A stretch of 64,000 nucleotides of DNA from Vulcanimicrobiota bacterium (GCA_003161435.1 PMOS01000012.1:248001-312000); one strand, 5' to 3'. Shown: positions 27,109-35,992, numbered from the stretch's first letter. The notes: a model not told the origin generated them from the sequence alone. Translations and numbers: made by a program.

Positions 27109-28056
27109 GTGCTGGACCCGCAGGTGCGTGCCTACCTCGACCACGTCGCGGCCTTGAACCGGCCCCCGCTCGAATCGCTGCCGCTGCCCGAAGCGCGGGC
27201 GCTGTTCGATCAGATCTTCACGCAGCTCGGCGGGCCGCCCGTCGCCGTCGGCCGCGTGGAGAACGTCGAGGCTCCGGGCCCACGCGGACCCATTCCGATC
27301 CGCGTCTACCACCCGGAAGGCGACCGCGCGGCCCTCCCGCTGCTGATCTACTTTCACGGTGGCGGCTACACGTGCGGAAGCCTCGACAGCTACGACTCCG
27401 TGTGCCGTCTGCTCACCCGCGAAAGCGGGTTCGTCGTCGCGTCGGTGGACTATCGGCTGGCGCCCGAGTTCCCGGCCCCCGCGCCGGGCGACGACGCCTA
27501 CGCCGCGTTCGTGTGGCTGTCCGCGAACGCGCAAGCGTTGGGTGCGGACCCCTCCCGATTGGCCGTCGGCGGCGACAGCGCCGGCGGTGGGCTCGCCGCG
27601 AACGTCGCGCTGCGGGCACGCGACGCCGGCGGACCGTCCATCATGCACCAGCTGCTCGTGTACCCGGCGGTCGCCTCCGGTGCCGGAAGCGCATCGGCCC
27701 GCGCGTACGGCGAGGGCCATGGCCTGACGAACGCTCGCATGGCGTTCTACTGGAACTGCTACGTCCCGCAACCTGAGCTCGCGGATCTGCCCTACGTCCT
27801 GGCCGACAACGCGTCGTCGCTGCGCGATCTGCCGCCGGCGACGATCATCATCGCGGAGTGCGACCCGCTGCACGATATGGGCGTCGCGTACGCCGAGCGG
27901 CTGCGCTCCGACGGCGTGCCGGTCGAGCTGCGGATCTACGCGGGGATGATCCACGCGTTCTTCTCGTACGTCGCGATCTTCGACCGAGGACGCGAGGCCG
28001 TCGGCGAAGCCGCCGCCGCCCTCCGCAACGCCGCCCAGACTGGTGCAAGAACATGA
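27109..28056 (+). CDS. Alpha/beta hydrolase (hormone-sensitive-lipase family)
   Basis: 315 residues. The oxyanion motif FHGGGY at about residue 83, nucleophile GDSAGGG, and the later ECDPLHD aspartate and IHAF histidine complete the triad of the HSL/GDXG carboxylesterase family. Typical substrates are short-chain acyl esters and lactones. I start at GTG 27109, where the family's LDPQVRAYLD opening begins; no clear ribosome site is seen. It leads a plus-strand chain of four overlapping genes with the ABM, phosphotriesterase-like and FUSC genes. Confidence 0.88.
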   Translation: MLDPQVRAYLDHVAALNRPPLESLPLPEARALFDQIFTQLGGPPVAVGRVENVEAPGPRGPIPIRVYHPEGDRAALPLLIYFHGGGYTCGSLDSYDSVCRLLTRESGFVVASVDYRLAPEFPAPAPGDDAYAAFVWLSANAQALGADPSRLAVGGDSAGGGLAANVALRARDAGGPSIMHQLLVYPAVASGAGSASARAYGEGHGLTNARMAFYWNCYVPQPELADLPYVLADNASSLRDLPPATIIIAECDPLHDMGVAYAERLRSDGVPVELRIYAGMIHAFFSYVAIFDRGREAVGEAAAALRNAAQTGART

Positions 28057-28361
28057 TTCATGTCGTCGCCGTGATCACCGCCAAACCGGGACAGCGCGAC
28101 ACCATTCTTGACGCATTCCGCGCCAACGTTCCGCTCGTGCGCGCGGAGGCGGGCTGCATCGAGTACGGTGCCGCCGTCGACGCCGAAGGGCTCGGCAGCT
28201 TTCAAGCCAAGCTCGGGCCCGACACGTTCCTGGTGATCGAAAAGTGGGAGAGCGTCGACGCGCTCAAAGCGCACGGCGCGTCGCCGCACATGGCGGCTTA
28301 CGGTGCCGCGACGAAGGACTGGGTCGCCAGCCGGCTCATCCACGTGCTCTCGCCGGCCTGA
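28053..28361 (+). CDS. ABM-domain monooxygenase-like protein
   Basis: 102 residues, one antibiotic-biosynthesis-monooxygenase (ABM) fold: VVAVITAKPGQRDTILDAF, EAGCIEYGAAVD, FLVIEKWES and HGASPHMAAYG in family order. Members are dimeric ferredoxin-like proteins that oxidise quinol-like compounds, degrade heme or simply bind ligands. ATGA overlap with the hydrolase before it and TGATG overlap with the lactonase after it point to a small catabolic operon. Confidence 0.88.
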   Translation: MIHVVAVITAKPGQRDTILDAFRANVPLVRAEAGCIEYGAAVDAEGLGSFQAKLGPDTFLVIEKWESVDALKAHGASPHMAAYGAATKDWVASRLIHVLSPA

Positions 28362-29320
28362 TGCCGGCGATCGAGACGGTGCGGGGCCCCGTCGAGGTCG
28401 CGCAACTCGGTCAAACGCTCATGCACGAGCACGTCTTCGTACTCAGCGAAGAGATCCGCCGCAACTCCGGCAACTGGGACGAGGAGGCCCGCGTCGCGGA
28501 CGCCGTCGCGAAGCTGCGCGCGCTCAAGAGCCGCGGCGTCGACACGATCGTCGATCCGACCGTGATCGGCCTGGGCCGGTACATCCCGCGCATCGCGCGC
28601 GTCAACGATCAGGTCGACCTGCACATCCTCGTCGCCACCGGCCTGTACACGTTTCGCGACGCCCCTTTCTATTTTCAGCGCCGGCCGCCGGGGAAGAACC
28701 CGCACGACGTCGATCCGATGACCGCGATGTTCGTGCGCGACATCGTTGAGGGCATCCCCGGGACCAACGTCAAGGCAGCGTTTCTCAAGTGCGCGATCGA
28801 CGTCCACGGCATGACCTCCGACGTCAAGCGCGTCCTGCGCGCGGTCGCGCGCGCGCACGTGAGCACCGGCGCGCCGATCACCGTCCACACGCGACCGCAG
28901 TCCCAGACCGGGCTCGCGGTGCAGGCGCTGTTCCGCGAGGAAGGCGTCGACCTCGCCCGCGTGGTGGTCGGTCACAGCGGAGATTCCACCGACCTCGATT
29001 ATCTCATCGCGCTGATGGAGGCGGGCTCGTTCATCGGGATGGACCGCTTCGGCATCGACACGATCCTGCCGTTCGAGCAGCGCTGCGCGACGGTCGCGGA
29101 ACTCTGCCGCCGTGGGTACGCGGAGCGTATGGTCTTGGCGCACGATGCCTCCTGCTACATCGATTGGTTCGAGGAACGCACGCTCGCGAAGGCGCTCCCG
29201 CGTTGGCACCTCACCCACATTCACGACGACGTGCTCCCCGAGCTGCGTTCGCGCGGCGTGACCGACGCGCAGATCGCGACGATGCTGGTCGAGAACCCGC
29301 GCCGCTACTTCACGGCATGA
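28361..29320 (+). CDS. Phosphotriesterase-family metal-dependent hydrolase (lactonase-like)
   Basis: 319 residues, an amidohydrolase barrel. Ligands in order: LMHEHVF (HxH) near residue 20, the bridging lysine in FLKCAIDVHG, histidines in TVHTRPQ and VGHSGDS and the aspartate in LAHDASC. This is the full binuclear metal set of the PTE/lactonase family, so it should be active. Likely substrates are lactones or esters rather than true phosphotriesters. Coupled to the ABM gene before it and, by ATGA, to the FUSC transporter after it. Confidence 0.88.
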   Translation: MPAIETVRGPVEVAQLGQTLMHEHVFVLSEEIRRNSGNWDEEARVADAVAKLRALKSRGVDTIVDPTVIGLGRYIPRIARVNDQVDLHILVATGLYTFRDAPFYFQRRPPGKNPHDVDPMTAMFVRDIVEGIPGTNVKAAFLKCAIDVHGMTSDVKRVLRAVARAHVSTGAPITVHTRPQSQTGLAVQALFREEGVDLARVVVGHSGDSTDLDYLIALMEAGSFIGMDRFGIDTILPFEQRCATVAELCRRGYAERMVLAHDASCYIDWFEERTLAKALPRWHLTHIHDDVLPELRSRGVTDAQIATMLVENPRRYFTA

Positions 29321-31437
29321 TCGCGACGCATCGGCTCGTCCGCCAAGCGCTGGCCATCGACCCGCGCGGCATCGAGGTGCGCTTCGGGCTGCGCTGCGCG
29401 ATCGGCGTCGCGGTTCCGCTGCTGGTTTCGTACGCCGCGCACCAGCCGCTCGACGGGGTTTCCGCGGCGATCGGCGCAATGGCTGCCGGGTTCGCGTCGC
29501 GTCAAGGCGTATACCGCACGCGCGCCGCGGCGATGCTGCTCACCAGCGCGGCGATGGCGTTTTCGGCGTTCGTCGGCGCGCTGAGCGGACCGTATCCGGT
29601 CGCCAACATCGCGCTGTTCGCGATTTGGGGCATCGCGCTGGGGGTGTTGGGTTCGTTGGGCAGCGCGGCGACGACGGTCGGGGTGAACTCGGCGATCGCG
29701 CTGGTGGTCTGCGGCCACTACCCGTACGTCCCGTCCGACGCGCTGCCGCAGGCGTGCTTCGTCTTCTTGGGCGGTGCCTTGCAGACGGTGCTGCTGGTCA
29801 GCATCTGGCCGCTGCAGCGCTTCACTGCCGAACGGCGCGTGCTGGCCGCGGCGTACCGGTCTCTCTCGGCGTACGCATCGAGCTTACCGGCGACGAATCT
29901 CAGCTCGCCGGCGAGCGGTTCACTCGCGACGGTGAGCGACACGCTGGCGGATCCTCACCCCTTCGCGCGCCGCAGCGAGCTGGTCGCTTTCGAGTCGCTG
30001 CTCGACGAAGGTGAGCGGATACGCGGCGCGCTCGCCGCGCTGGCCACCGACCGTCACCTGCTCGACGACTACGGCGCAGCCGATGCCGCGGACGAAACCC
30101 GGCAGCTTGCGGCCGATGCGCACCCGATCCTCGAAGAGATCGCAGCCGCCGTGGCGGACGGACGTGCGCCGTCGGAGTTGGGTGCCGCCTGGCACGCGGC
30201 CGATCTGCGAGCGAACGCGCTCGAAGAGCTCGCGTCGCTCGTTCCGTTCGGCGGAACGGCCGTCGACGACGCCCGCGCGCTGCTGGCGGCGATGCGCACG
30301 GCCTGGCGAGCCGCCGGCGTTCCAGCCGATCGCTCATCGTCCGCCTCGCCGTCGCGTCCGCACGCGCCGCAGCCGTTCGCGCTATCCGCGCTCGGTGAGG
30401 CGCTCGAAACGCTGCGCGCGAACTGCTCGCCGCGTTCGGTGTTCGCGCAGCACGCGATTCGGCTTGGCGGAATGCTCGTCGTCGCCGGACTGCTGGAACG
30501 CTGGCTGCCGCTGCAGCGCGCCTACTGGATCCCGCTGACCGCGGTGATCGTGCTCCGGCCGGATTTCACCGCGACCTTCACCCGCGGCATCGCGCGCGTC
30601 GCCGGCACGATCGGTGGTGCGGTGATCGCCGGACTGATCACGGCATTGGTCCACCCGGCGGGTGAAGTGTTTCTGATCCTGGCCATCGGGTTCGCCGCCG
30701 CGGGGTACATGCTGTTCAGCGTCAACTACGCGGTGTTCAGCGTATCGATCACGTGTTACGTCGTCTTCCTGCTCGCCTACGCCGGCGCGCCCGAGCACCT
30801 TTCGGCGGTCGACCGTGTCGGCGCAACGTTTCTCGGCGGTGTGCTCGCGCTGCTTTCGTATGCGATCTGGCCGACCTGGTCGCGCGATCACGTCCCGGAT
30901 GACCTGGCGGAACTCATCGAGGCGCAGCGGCGGCAAACCGCGTTGGTGCTGCACGGCTACATCGATCCGGGGACGTTCGACGTGCGCGGCACGCGCGAGG
31001 CGCAGCTCGCATCATGGCGTGCGCGGTCGACGGCCGAAGCCGCGGTCGATCAAATGGTCGCCGAGCCGGTGCGGCCGCGAGGTCTGCGCGTGGACACCGC
31101 GCTCGCACTGGTGGCAGCCGGCCGGCGCTACGGTATCGCGGTGTTGACGCTGTATTCGCGGCTCCCCGCGCACGACGCCGTCGCGAACCCGCAACTCGCG
31201 CTGCTCGCCGCCGAGCTCGACCAAGCGCTCCACGCGATCGCCGAAGCGCTGCGCAACCGCACCCACGACGTCATCGCGATGCCGCGTCTGCGAGCCACGC
31301 AGGTGGAGCTCAAGCGCGCGCTCGACCAAGCCCCCGAACCCAACCTCGCCGCGATCGTCTCCGAAACCGACCTCCTCGTGGAAAGCGTTCAAGCGATGCT
31401 CGACGCCCTGCGCCGCAACGCCGCAGCCGAAGCGTAA
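29317..31437 (+). CDS. FUSC family membrane transporter
   Basis: 706 residues with two blocks of about six membrane helices (roughly 20-170 and 385-520), each followed by a soluble helical region. This duplicated layout, with LQRAYWIPLTAVIVLRPDF opening the second block, is typical of FUSC/YccS-like and aromatic-acid (AaeB-like) exporters. Its ATG overlaps the lactonase stop, so it may export products or substrates of the three upstream enzymes, which is inference. Confidence 0.85.
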   Translation: MIATHRLVRQALAIDPRGIEVRFGLRCAIGVAVPLLVSYAAHQPLDGVSAAIGAMAAGFASRQGVYRTRAAAMLLTSAAMAFSAFVGALSGPYPVANIALFAIWGIALGVLGSLGSAATTVGVNSAIALVVCGHYPYVPSDALPQACFVFLGGALQTVLLVSIWPLQRFTAERRVLAAAYRSLSAYASSLPATNLSSPASGSLATVSDTLADPHPFARRSELVAFESLLDEGERIRGALAALATDRHLLDDYGAADAADETRQLAADAHPILEEIAAAVADGRAPSELGAAWHAADLRANALEELASLVPFGGTAVDDARALLAAMRTAWRAAGVPADRSSSASPSRPHAPQPFALSALGEALETLRANCSPRSVFAQHAIRLGGMLVVAGLLERWLPLQRAYWIPLTAVIVLRPDFTATFTRGIARVAGTIGGAVIAGLITALVHPAGEVFLILAIGFAAAGYMLFSVNYAVFSVSITCYVVFLLAYAGAPEHLSAVDRVGATFLGGVLALLSYAIWPTWSRDHVPDDLAELIEAQRRQTALVLHGYIDPGTFDVRGTREAQLASWRARSTAEAAVDQMVAEPVRPRGLRVDTALALVAAGRRYGIAVLTLYSRLPAHDAVANPQLALLAAELDQALHAIAEALRNRTHDVIAMPRLRATQVELKRALDQAPEPNLAAIVSETDLLVESVQAMLDALRRNAAAEA

Positions 31438-31461
31438 ACGCACGTTCAAAGGAAAATCTGA

Positions 31462-32067
31462 TTGCGCCGACCTATCCGCGTTTCGATGCACACGTTGAGA
31501 GTCGGGGCACTTATCGTCGCAGTCGTTCTTGGCACGACGGTCGCAATAGCGCGGCCGGCAGCGCCCGTCGATGTCGCCATCCAGACCTCGGCCGGCACGA
31601 TCGTCGTGCGGCTCGACCCGGCGCATGCGCCGAACACGACGAAGAACTTTCTGCACTACGTCGATACCGGGACGTACAACGGGGCGACGTTCTATCGCTC
31701 GGTGAGCAAGGCGCACGAGCCGCAATCGAACATCGAGGTGATCCAGGGCGGCCTCAACCCGCAGGGATCCGATCCGATGATCCATCCGATCGCGCTCGAG
31801 CCGACCAGCAAGACCGGGTTGCACAACGTCGACGGCACGATCGCGATGGCGCGCACGAGCGACCCGAACTCCGCGACGACCGAGTTCTTCATCGACATCG
31901 GCAACGACGCGTTTCTCGACTCCGGCGGTCCGACCGGTCCAGGCTACGCCGCGTTCGGAAAGGTCATTCGCGGGATGGACGTGGTCCGCAAGATCCAGCG
32001 CGCGAACGCGAACGGCGAGATGCTCAGCCCGCCGATTCGGATCGTCAAGATCTCGCGCTTGCGCTGA
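31462..32067 (+). CDS. Exported cyclophilin-type peptidyl-prolyl isomerase
   Basis: 201 residues. An N-terminal signal peptide (VGALIVAVVLGTTVAIA) precedes a cyclophilin domain with IQTSAGTIVVRLDP, NFLHYVDTGTYNGATFYRSV, IQGG and FFIDIGNDAFLDSG, the core of the family. It should catalyse proline isomerisation during folding of exported proteins. Start TTG 31462 has AAAGGA 8 nt upstream; the in-frame ATG 31486 has none, so I prefer TTG. Follows the FUSC gene by 24 bp. Confidence 0.88.
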   Translation: MRRPIRVSMHTLRVGALIVAVVLGTTVAIARPAAPVDVAIQTSAGTIVVRLDPAHAPNTTKNFLHYVDTGTYNGATFYRSVSKAHEPQSNIEVIQGGLNPQGSDPMIHPIALEPTSKTGLHNVDGTIAMARTSDPNSATTEFFIDIGNDAFLDSGGPTGPGYAAFGKVIRGMDVVRKIQRANANGEMLSPPIRIVKISRLR

Positions 32068-32076
32068 GCGTCGCTC

Positions 32077-32364
32077 TCAGGTCCCCGTTCGCAGCGCGAG
32101 ACGACGGTCGAGCGAAACGTGGTCGGAGCACGCGATCAACTCGCAGGCTCCTTTGCATTCGCGCGCCGCGCAGCCGCATCGCCACACGTGATCTTCGATG
32201 TTCGGCGCGCCGCTGTCGACGTATCGAAACGTGCGAGCCGGCGGGCCAAGCGACGCGCGAAGATAGGCGAAGGGATAGTCGAACACCAGCGTCCTCCATG
32301 ACGAAACGGGACGGACGCCATACGAGGCTCCGCCGCTTTTCGACCATTGTACGCTAGGTCCCAC
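32077..32364 (-). CDS. Small Cys-rich hypothetical protein
   Basis: A 95-residue frame from GTG 32364 on the minus strand, just beyond the rplL terminator. The sequence has protein-like composition and five cysteines in CGCAARECKGACELIAC, which could bind metal. No family recognised and no clear ribosome site. Two other frames overlap it on the same strand, so it may not be real. It lies tail-to-tail with the cyclophilin gene. Confidence 0.35.
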   Translation of the reverse strand: MGPSVQWSKSGGASYGVRPVSSWRTLVFDYPFAYLRASLGPPARTFRYVDSGAPNIEDHVWRCGCAARECKGACELIACSDHVSLDRRLALRTGT

Positions 32365-32408
32365 ACGCGCGCAAGCGACTCGCGCCCGTCCGCGACATAG
32401 CTTAACGC

Positions 32409-32447
32409 AATGAGAAGAGCCGCGCCATAAGCGCGGCTCTTCTCATT
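32409..32447 (-). terminator. Long perfect hairpin after rplL
   Basis: A 17-bp perfect inverted repeat (AATGAGAAGAGCCGCGC and its complement) around a 5-nt loop. It lies 65 bp beyond the rplL stop on the minus strand. There is no strong T-run, but the stem is long enough to terminate or to protect the rplJ-rplL transcript 3' end. The symmetry means it could act in both directions. Confidence 0.7.
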
Positions 32448-32450
32448 GCT

Positions 32451-32510
32451 CGCCGCAGCGAAGCGAAGGCATTCAACCCTCCTCCTCGCCGTAGCGAAGC
32501 GGAGGCGATG
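32451..32510. repeat. Two copies of CGCCGYAGCGAAGCGRAGGC
   Basis: CGCCGCAGCGAAGCGAAGGC at 32451-32470 and CGCCGTAGCGAAGCGGAGGC at 32487-32506 are near-identical tandem copies between the hairpin and the rplL stop. A third, more diverged copy lies at 47298-47321. Each contains GCGAAGCG-type partial dyads. This is a second short dispersed repeat family in the window. Confidence 0.6.
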
Positions 32511-32511
32511 A

Positions 32512-32880
32512 CTACTTGACGCTGACCTTGGCGCCGGCTTCCTGCAGCTTCTTGGCGATGGCGTCCGCCTCGTCTTTGGGGATGCCTTCCTTGACCGGCT
32601 TGGGCGCGCTCTCGACGAACGCCTTGGCCTCGGTCAAGCCGAGCGACGTGACTTCGCGGACCGCCTTGATGACCTTGATCTTCTCGGCGCCCGCCTCTTC
32701 GAGGATGACGTCGAATTCGGTCTTCGCCTCGGGCGGCGGGGCGGCGGCGGCGGCGGGCGCGGCGGCAGCTGCCGGCGCGGCGGCGCTCACGCCGTACTTC
32801 TCTTCGAGCTGCTTGACGAGGTCCGAGAGCTCGAGGACGGTGAGTTTGTCGATCTGATCGATGAGTTCGGCAAGTGCCAT
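32512..32880 (-). CDS. rplL: 50S ribosomal protein L7/L12
   Basis: 122 residues, normal length. N-terminal dimerisation helices ([20 protein letters not shown]), an Ala/Pro-rich hinge at about 36-55, and a C-terminal factor-binding domain with [20 protein letters not shown] and ALEGAP-equivalent [11 protein letters not shown]. It recruits translation GTPases to the ribosome stalk. 19 bp after rplJ. Confidence 0.97.
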   Translation of the reverse strand: MALAELIDQIDKLTVLELSDLVKQLEEKYGVSAAAPAAAAAPAAAAAPPPEAKTEFDVILEEAGAEKIKVIKAVREVTSLGLTEAKAFVESAPKPVKEGIPKDEADAIAKKLQEAGAKVSVK

Positions 32881-32899
32881 GATGACGTTCTGCTCCTAG

Positions 32900-33436
32900 T
32901 TACGCAGCGGGCTGATCGGCGGAGCTCTTCTGCTCGCGGATCGCATTGAGGACGCGGACGAGGCCGCTCTGGTTGCCGCTGAGGACGTAGACCAGTCCGT
33001 ACAGCGGGCTCTTGAGTGACCCGACGAGTCTCGCGAGCAACTCTTGCTTGGGGGGAAGTGCGGCCAGCGCCATGACCTGCGCGGAGTCGACGATCTTGCC
33101 GTCGATGTACGCAGCCTTGACCTGGACCGCTTTGGTCGAATCCGAAAAGGTCTTGATAGCCTTCGCCGGTGCGACGGGATCGTCGCCGGCGAAGACGACG
33201 CCCGTGGGGCCGGCGAGGATCGCGTCGAGTTGCGCCGCGAGCTCGTTGCTCGCCGCACGCTTGAACAGCGTGTTCTTCACCACGCCGTAGGTGCTGCCGT
33301 CCTTGCGAAGCTCGTTACGGAGCTTCGTGATCTGTTCGACGGACAGGCCCGCGTAGTTCGTGAAGAACAGGTTCTTCGCGCCCGCGATCTTCTCGCGGAG
33401 TTCTTCGATCGTCGCTTCTTTTTTCGCGGTCGGCAT
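32900..33436 (-). CDS. rplJ: 50S ribosomal protein L10
   Basis: 178 residues from ATG 33436 (GGAG about 7 nt upstream). The N-terminal rRNA-binding domain has LREKIAGAKNLFFTNYAGLS and YGVVKNTLFKRA; the C-terminal helix binds L7/L12 dimers. In other bacteria L10 with L7/L12 represses its own leader. It is transcribed from an upstream leader with an attenuator-like hairpin. rplK-rplA, normally directly upstream, lie 3.5 kb away. Confidence 0.96.
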   Translation of the reverse strand: MPTAKKEATIEELREKIAGAKNLFFTNYAGLSVEQITKLRNELRKDGSTYGVVKNTLFKRAASNELAAQLDAILAGPTGVVFAGDDPVAPAKAIKTFSDSTKAVQVKAAYIDGKIVDSAQVMALAALPPKQELLARLVGSLKSPLYGLVYVLSGNQSGLVRVLNAIREQKSSADQPAA

Positions 33437-33612
33437 CGTGCTCTCCGAGGGAAACAAAAACGCCTCCGCCGACGAGGCGAGGCGCACGGACCGCGAGGGC
33501 AAATATGCCTGAACGGTGAGAGTTGTTCTCGATTCCGCGTCCTCGGCAGGCGAGCGTTCGTGAGAACGCACATTATCGACGCGGAGGTCGACCTGCGGTC
33601 ATTGGAGCCAAA
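33437..33612 (-). ncRNA. L10 leader region with attenuator-like hairpin
   Basis: About 175 nt of untranslated leader precede rplJ. At 33479-33456 the minus strand has stem CGCCTC/GAGGCG followed by TTTTTGTTT, a good intrinsic terminator only 20-45 nt before the rplJ ATG. Position matches the ribosomal-protein L10 leader family, where the L10-L12 complex or an alternative fold controls readthrough. I see the hairpin directly; the regulatory role is from family knowledge. Confidence 0.6.
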
Positions 33613-33617
33613 GCACG

Positions 33618-33646
33618 TTGTATCACGCGGCGTGACGCCGAGTCAA
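33618..33646 (-). promoter_or_regulatory. Candidate rplJ promoter with palindromic spacer
   Basis: On the minus strand TTGACT (33646-33641) is followed after 17 bp by ATACAA (33623-33618), a fair sigma70-type pair about 180 bp before rplJ. The spacer contains the odd palindrome CGGCGTCACGCCG, which could be an operator. The -35 overlaps the ribosome-site region of the divergent GNAT gene that starts at 33649. Confidence 0.45.
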
Positions 33647-33648
33647 GG

Positions 33649-34416
33649 ATGAACGCCGGCCGCGCCGAGGCGGCCTTCTGGGCGGCCTTCCTGCACAACC
33701 GCAACGTCGACGCGGTCACCGCAGGCGACGGAGCGGTCGCCGTCGCCGGGGGCTACGCGCTGTTCGTCGGCAACACCGCGATCAACCGCGTCTTGGGCGC
33801 CGGGTCGACCCGGCCGCTGCGGGCGGACGATTGCGACGTGGTCGAGGCCTTCTATGGAAACCGCAACGCGGTGGCCCGATTCGAGCTCGACGACGACGTC
33901 CTGGAACGTGACGAGGCACTGCTGCGCGACCGGGGCTATATCGACGAGGGCGATACGCTGGCGGTCCTCGAGGCTTCGACCACCGGATCGACGGCCGCCG
34001 GATCGACCGCCGGCATCCCCGTCCACCGGACGACCGATCGCCGCGGCTGGGCGGACCTGGTCGCCCGCAGCTTCGAGGACGCGGCGAACGAGACGATTCG
34101 GCAGACCCTTCAGACGAATGCCGCCGCGGCCCACGTCTTGGTCGTCGCCTCGATCGAGGGCACCGAGGTCGGAGCTGCGGCGCTCGGTATCGCCGGCGAC
34201 ACGGCGATCCTCTACTGTGCCGGCGTCTTGCCCGGCTTCCGGCGCCGCGGCGTCCATCGTGCGCTGATCGCCGCCCGGCTGAGTCTCGCGTCGGCCCGTG
34301 GGGCCGGAAGCGCGGTCCTCAAGACCGTGCCGGATTCGCCCGCCGAGCATTCCGCCCTCAAGCACGGGTTCGTGCGATCCGCGCTGCGCCGGCGCGTGCT
34401 CCGGGCAACCGTGTAA
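33649..34416 (+). CDS. GNAT family N-acetyltransferase
   Basis: 255 residues. The C-terminal half has the acetyl-CoA-binding beta-strand and loop LYCAGVLPGFRRRGVHRALI, the Q/RxxGxG/A signature in relaxed form. The N-terminal half (GGYALFVGNTAINRVLGAG) looks like a second, degenerate GNAT-type domain. Substrate unknown. Divergent from rplJ across a shared control region. Confidence 0.8.
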   Translation: MNAGRAEAAFWAAFLHNRNVDAVTAGDGAVAVAGGYALFVGNTAINRVLGAGSTRPLRADDCDVVEAFYGNRNAVARFELDDDVLERDEALLRDRGYIDEGDTLAVLEASTTGSTAAGSTAGIPVHRTTDRRGWADLVARSFEDAANETIRQTLQTNAAAAHVLVVASIEGTEVGAAALGIAGDTAILYCAGVLPGFRRRGVHRALIAARLSLASARGAGSAVLKTVPDSPAEHSALKHGFVRSALRRRVLRATV

Positions 34417-34480
34417 ACCAAGGCGAGCCGACTCTTTCCGCTTGCTTTACACCCACGGCAAGAAAGCGCTTTGCCTTGGT
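34417..34480 (+). terminator. Imperfect inverted repeat after the GNAT gene
   Basis: ACCAAGGC (34417-34424) pairs with GCCTTGGT (34473-34480), with an inner CTTGC/GCAAG pair. It starts at the base after the GNAT stop and could terminate that transcript. No T-run follows, so this is tentative. Confidence 0.35.
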
Positions 34481-34530
34481 CGATGATATAACGTACGCGG
34501 TCGGGTAACGCGCGTTTCGGTTTTGCAAGG

Positions 34531-35922
34531 ATGCGCTGGATGATCATGGAGGATCTCGCGCCCGCTTTTGTCGAGCGGCGCAACCCGTACACGCGGCTCG
34601 CCATCGCGCTCCAAGGGCGCTGGGCGATCGCCGCTGCCGGTACGATCATGATGGCGTGCCTGGGCACCGTGTACTCGTGGAGTCTGTTCGCGCGTCCGCT
34701 GATCGCGTCGTTCCACTGGTCGGTGACCACGATGATGTCCACGTTCTCGATTTCGATCTTCTCGCTGGGGGTCGGCGCGGTGATCGGTGGCCGCTGGCAG
34801 GATCGCGTCGGGCCGCGCAACGTCGCCGTGTACGGCATCCTGCTGTGGTCGTTCGGCAACGCGCTGGCCGGCATGTTCACCCCGATGTTTGGCGCGTGGT
34901 GGCTGTACGTCACGTACGGCGTGATCGGCGGCCTCGGCCTTGGAATGGGCTACGTGTCGCCGGTGGCAATGGTGACAAAGTGGTTCCCCGACCATCGGGG
35001 TCTGGCCGGCGGCCTCGTGCTCACCGGCTTCGGGCTGGGCGCGTTCGTGTACAACGCGGTGCTGTCGCACGTCAGCGGGTACGCGCAGGCGACCGCGAAC
35101 GCGAGCACCTACCTCGCCACGGGCGGCGGAATGCACGATGCCGACGTGCGCGCCGTGATGCTCACCTTCGTGTGGTCCGGCGTCGCCTATCTCGCGATCG
35201 GGGGCGCATGCGCACTCGTGCTGCGCGATCCGCCGCCCGGGTACGGCCGGCGCAGCACCGATGCGGAAGTGGAGAACGTGCGTCACTACCGGCCTGCGGA
35301 GGCGCTGCGGACGCCGCAATTCTACCTGCTGTGGATGATGCTGTTCTTCAGCGTGACCGCCGGGATCTTAGTCATCAGTAACGCGGTGCCGATCTTTTGC
35401 GATCTCACCGGCGTCACGGCCGCCGCGGCCGCTCTGATCGTCGGCGTGCTGGCGGTGTTCAACGGCGTCGGACGCGTGCTCTGGGGAGGCATCTCCGATC
35501 GCGTGGGCCGCAACGTCGCATACGGCCTGATTCTCGCGATCCAGGCCGCGATGTTCTTGGCGATGCCGCGGCTCCATCAACCGATCATGGTCGCGGTCGC
35601 GTTCGGTTTGGTGCTCCTGTGCAACGGCGGCAGCTTCGGCACGATGCCCGCGTTCAACGCCGATTTCTTCGGCACGAAGTACATGGGACTCAACTACGGC
35701 CTGCTCATCACGGCCTGGGGCTGCGCAGGCGTCGCGGGGCCGCTGCTGGCGGCCCGCGTGAAGGACGTGACCGGCTCGTACACGTCGACGCTCGTCCCCG
35801 TGGCGATCATGCTGATCCTGGCGACGATCCTGCCGTGCATCGCTCGCAAGCCCGGTGAACGGCGCGCGCGCGCGAACCTTCGCCTGGTCGCGCCGGTCAG
35901 GATACCCTCCCGTTCACGTTGA
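34531..35922 (+). CDS. MFS transporter, oxalate/formate antiporter (OFA)-like
   Basis: 463 residues, twelve membrane helices. Early features GTVYSWSLFARPL and, after helix 2, GGRWQDRVGPRNV, then KWFPDHRGLAGGLVLTGFGLGA in helix 4-5, are typical of the OFA family, which exchanges small carboxylates. The C-terminal FGTKYMGLNYGLLITAWG is also characteristic. In-frame ATGs at 34531, 34540 and 34546; AAGGA lies too close to the first, so 34540 may be the true start. Confidence 0.88.
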   Translation: MRWMIMEDLAPAFVERRNPYTRLAIALQGRWAIAAAGTIMMACLGTVYSWSLFARPLIASFHWSVTTMMSTFSISIFSLGVGAVIGGRWQDRVGPRNVAVYGILLWSFGNALAGMFTPMFGAWWLYVTYGVIGGLGLGMGYVSPVAMVTKWFPDHRGLAGGLVLTGFGLGAFVYNAVLSHVSGYAQATANASTYLATGGGMHDADVRAVMLTFVWSGVAYLAIGGACALVLRDPPPGYGRRSTDAEVENVRHYRPAEALRTPQFYLLWMMLFFSVTAGILVISNAVPIFCDLTGVTAAAAALIVGVLAVFNGVGRVLWGGISDRVGRNVAYGLILAIQAAMFLAMPRLHQPIMVAVAFGLVLLCNGGSFGTMPAFNADFFGTKYMGLNYGLLITAWGCAGVAGPLLAARVKDVTGSYTSTLVPVAIMLILATILPCIARKPGERRARANLRLVAPVRIPSRSR

Positions 35923-35952
35923 ACTCCAACCCGCAGCCGCCGTCATCGTACG

Positions 35953-35992
35953 CCTGTCGAAGGATCGCCGTCATCCTGAGCCTGTCGAAGGA
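35953..35992. repeat. Dispersed repeat, one full and one partial copy
   Basis: GTCATCCTGAGCCTGTCGAA begins at 35970 and CCTGTCGAAGGATCGCCG at 35953; the GGATCGCCG tail is shared. This is the same family as at 1.2, 38.2 and 48.9 kb. It sits in the gap between the convergent OFA transporter and serine hydrolase genes. Confidence 0.75.

Noticed and set aside
32045-32347. 100-codon minus-strand frame near the cyclophilin 3' end
   Set aside because: Arg-rich and overlapping a more protein-like frame (32077-32364).
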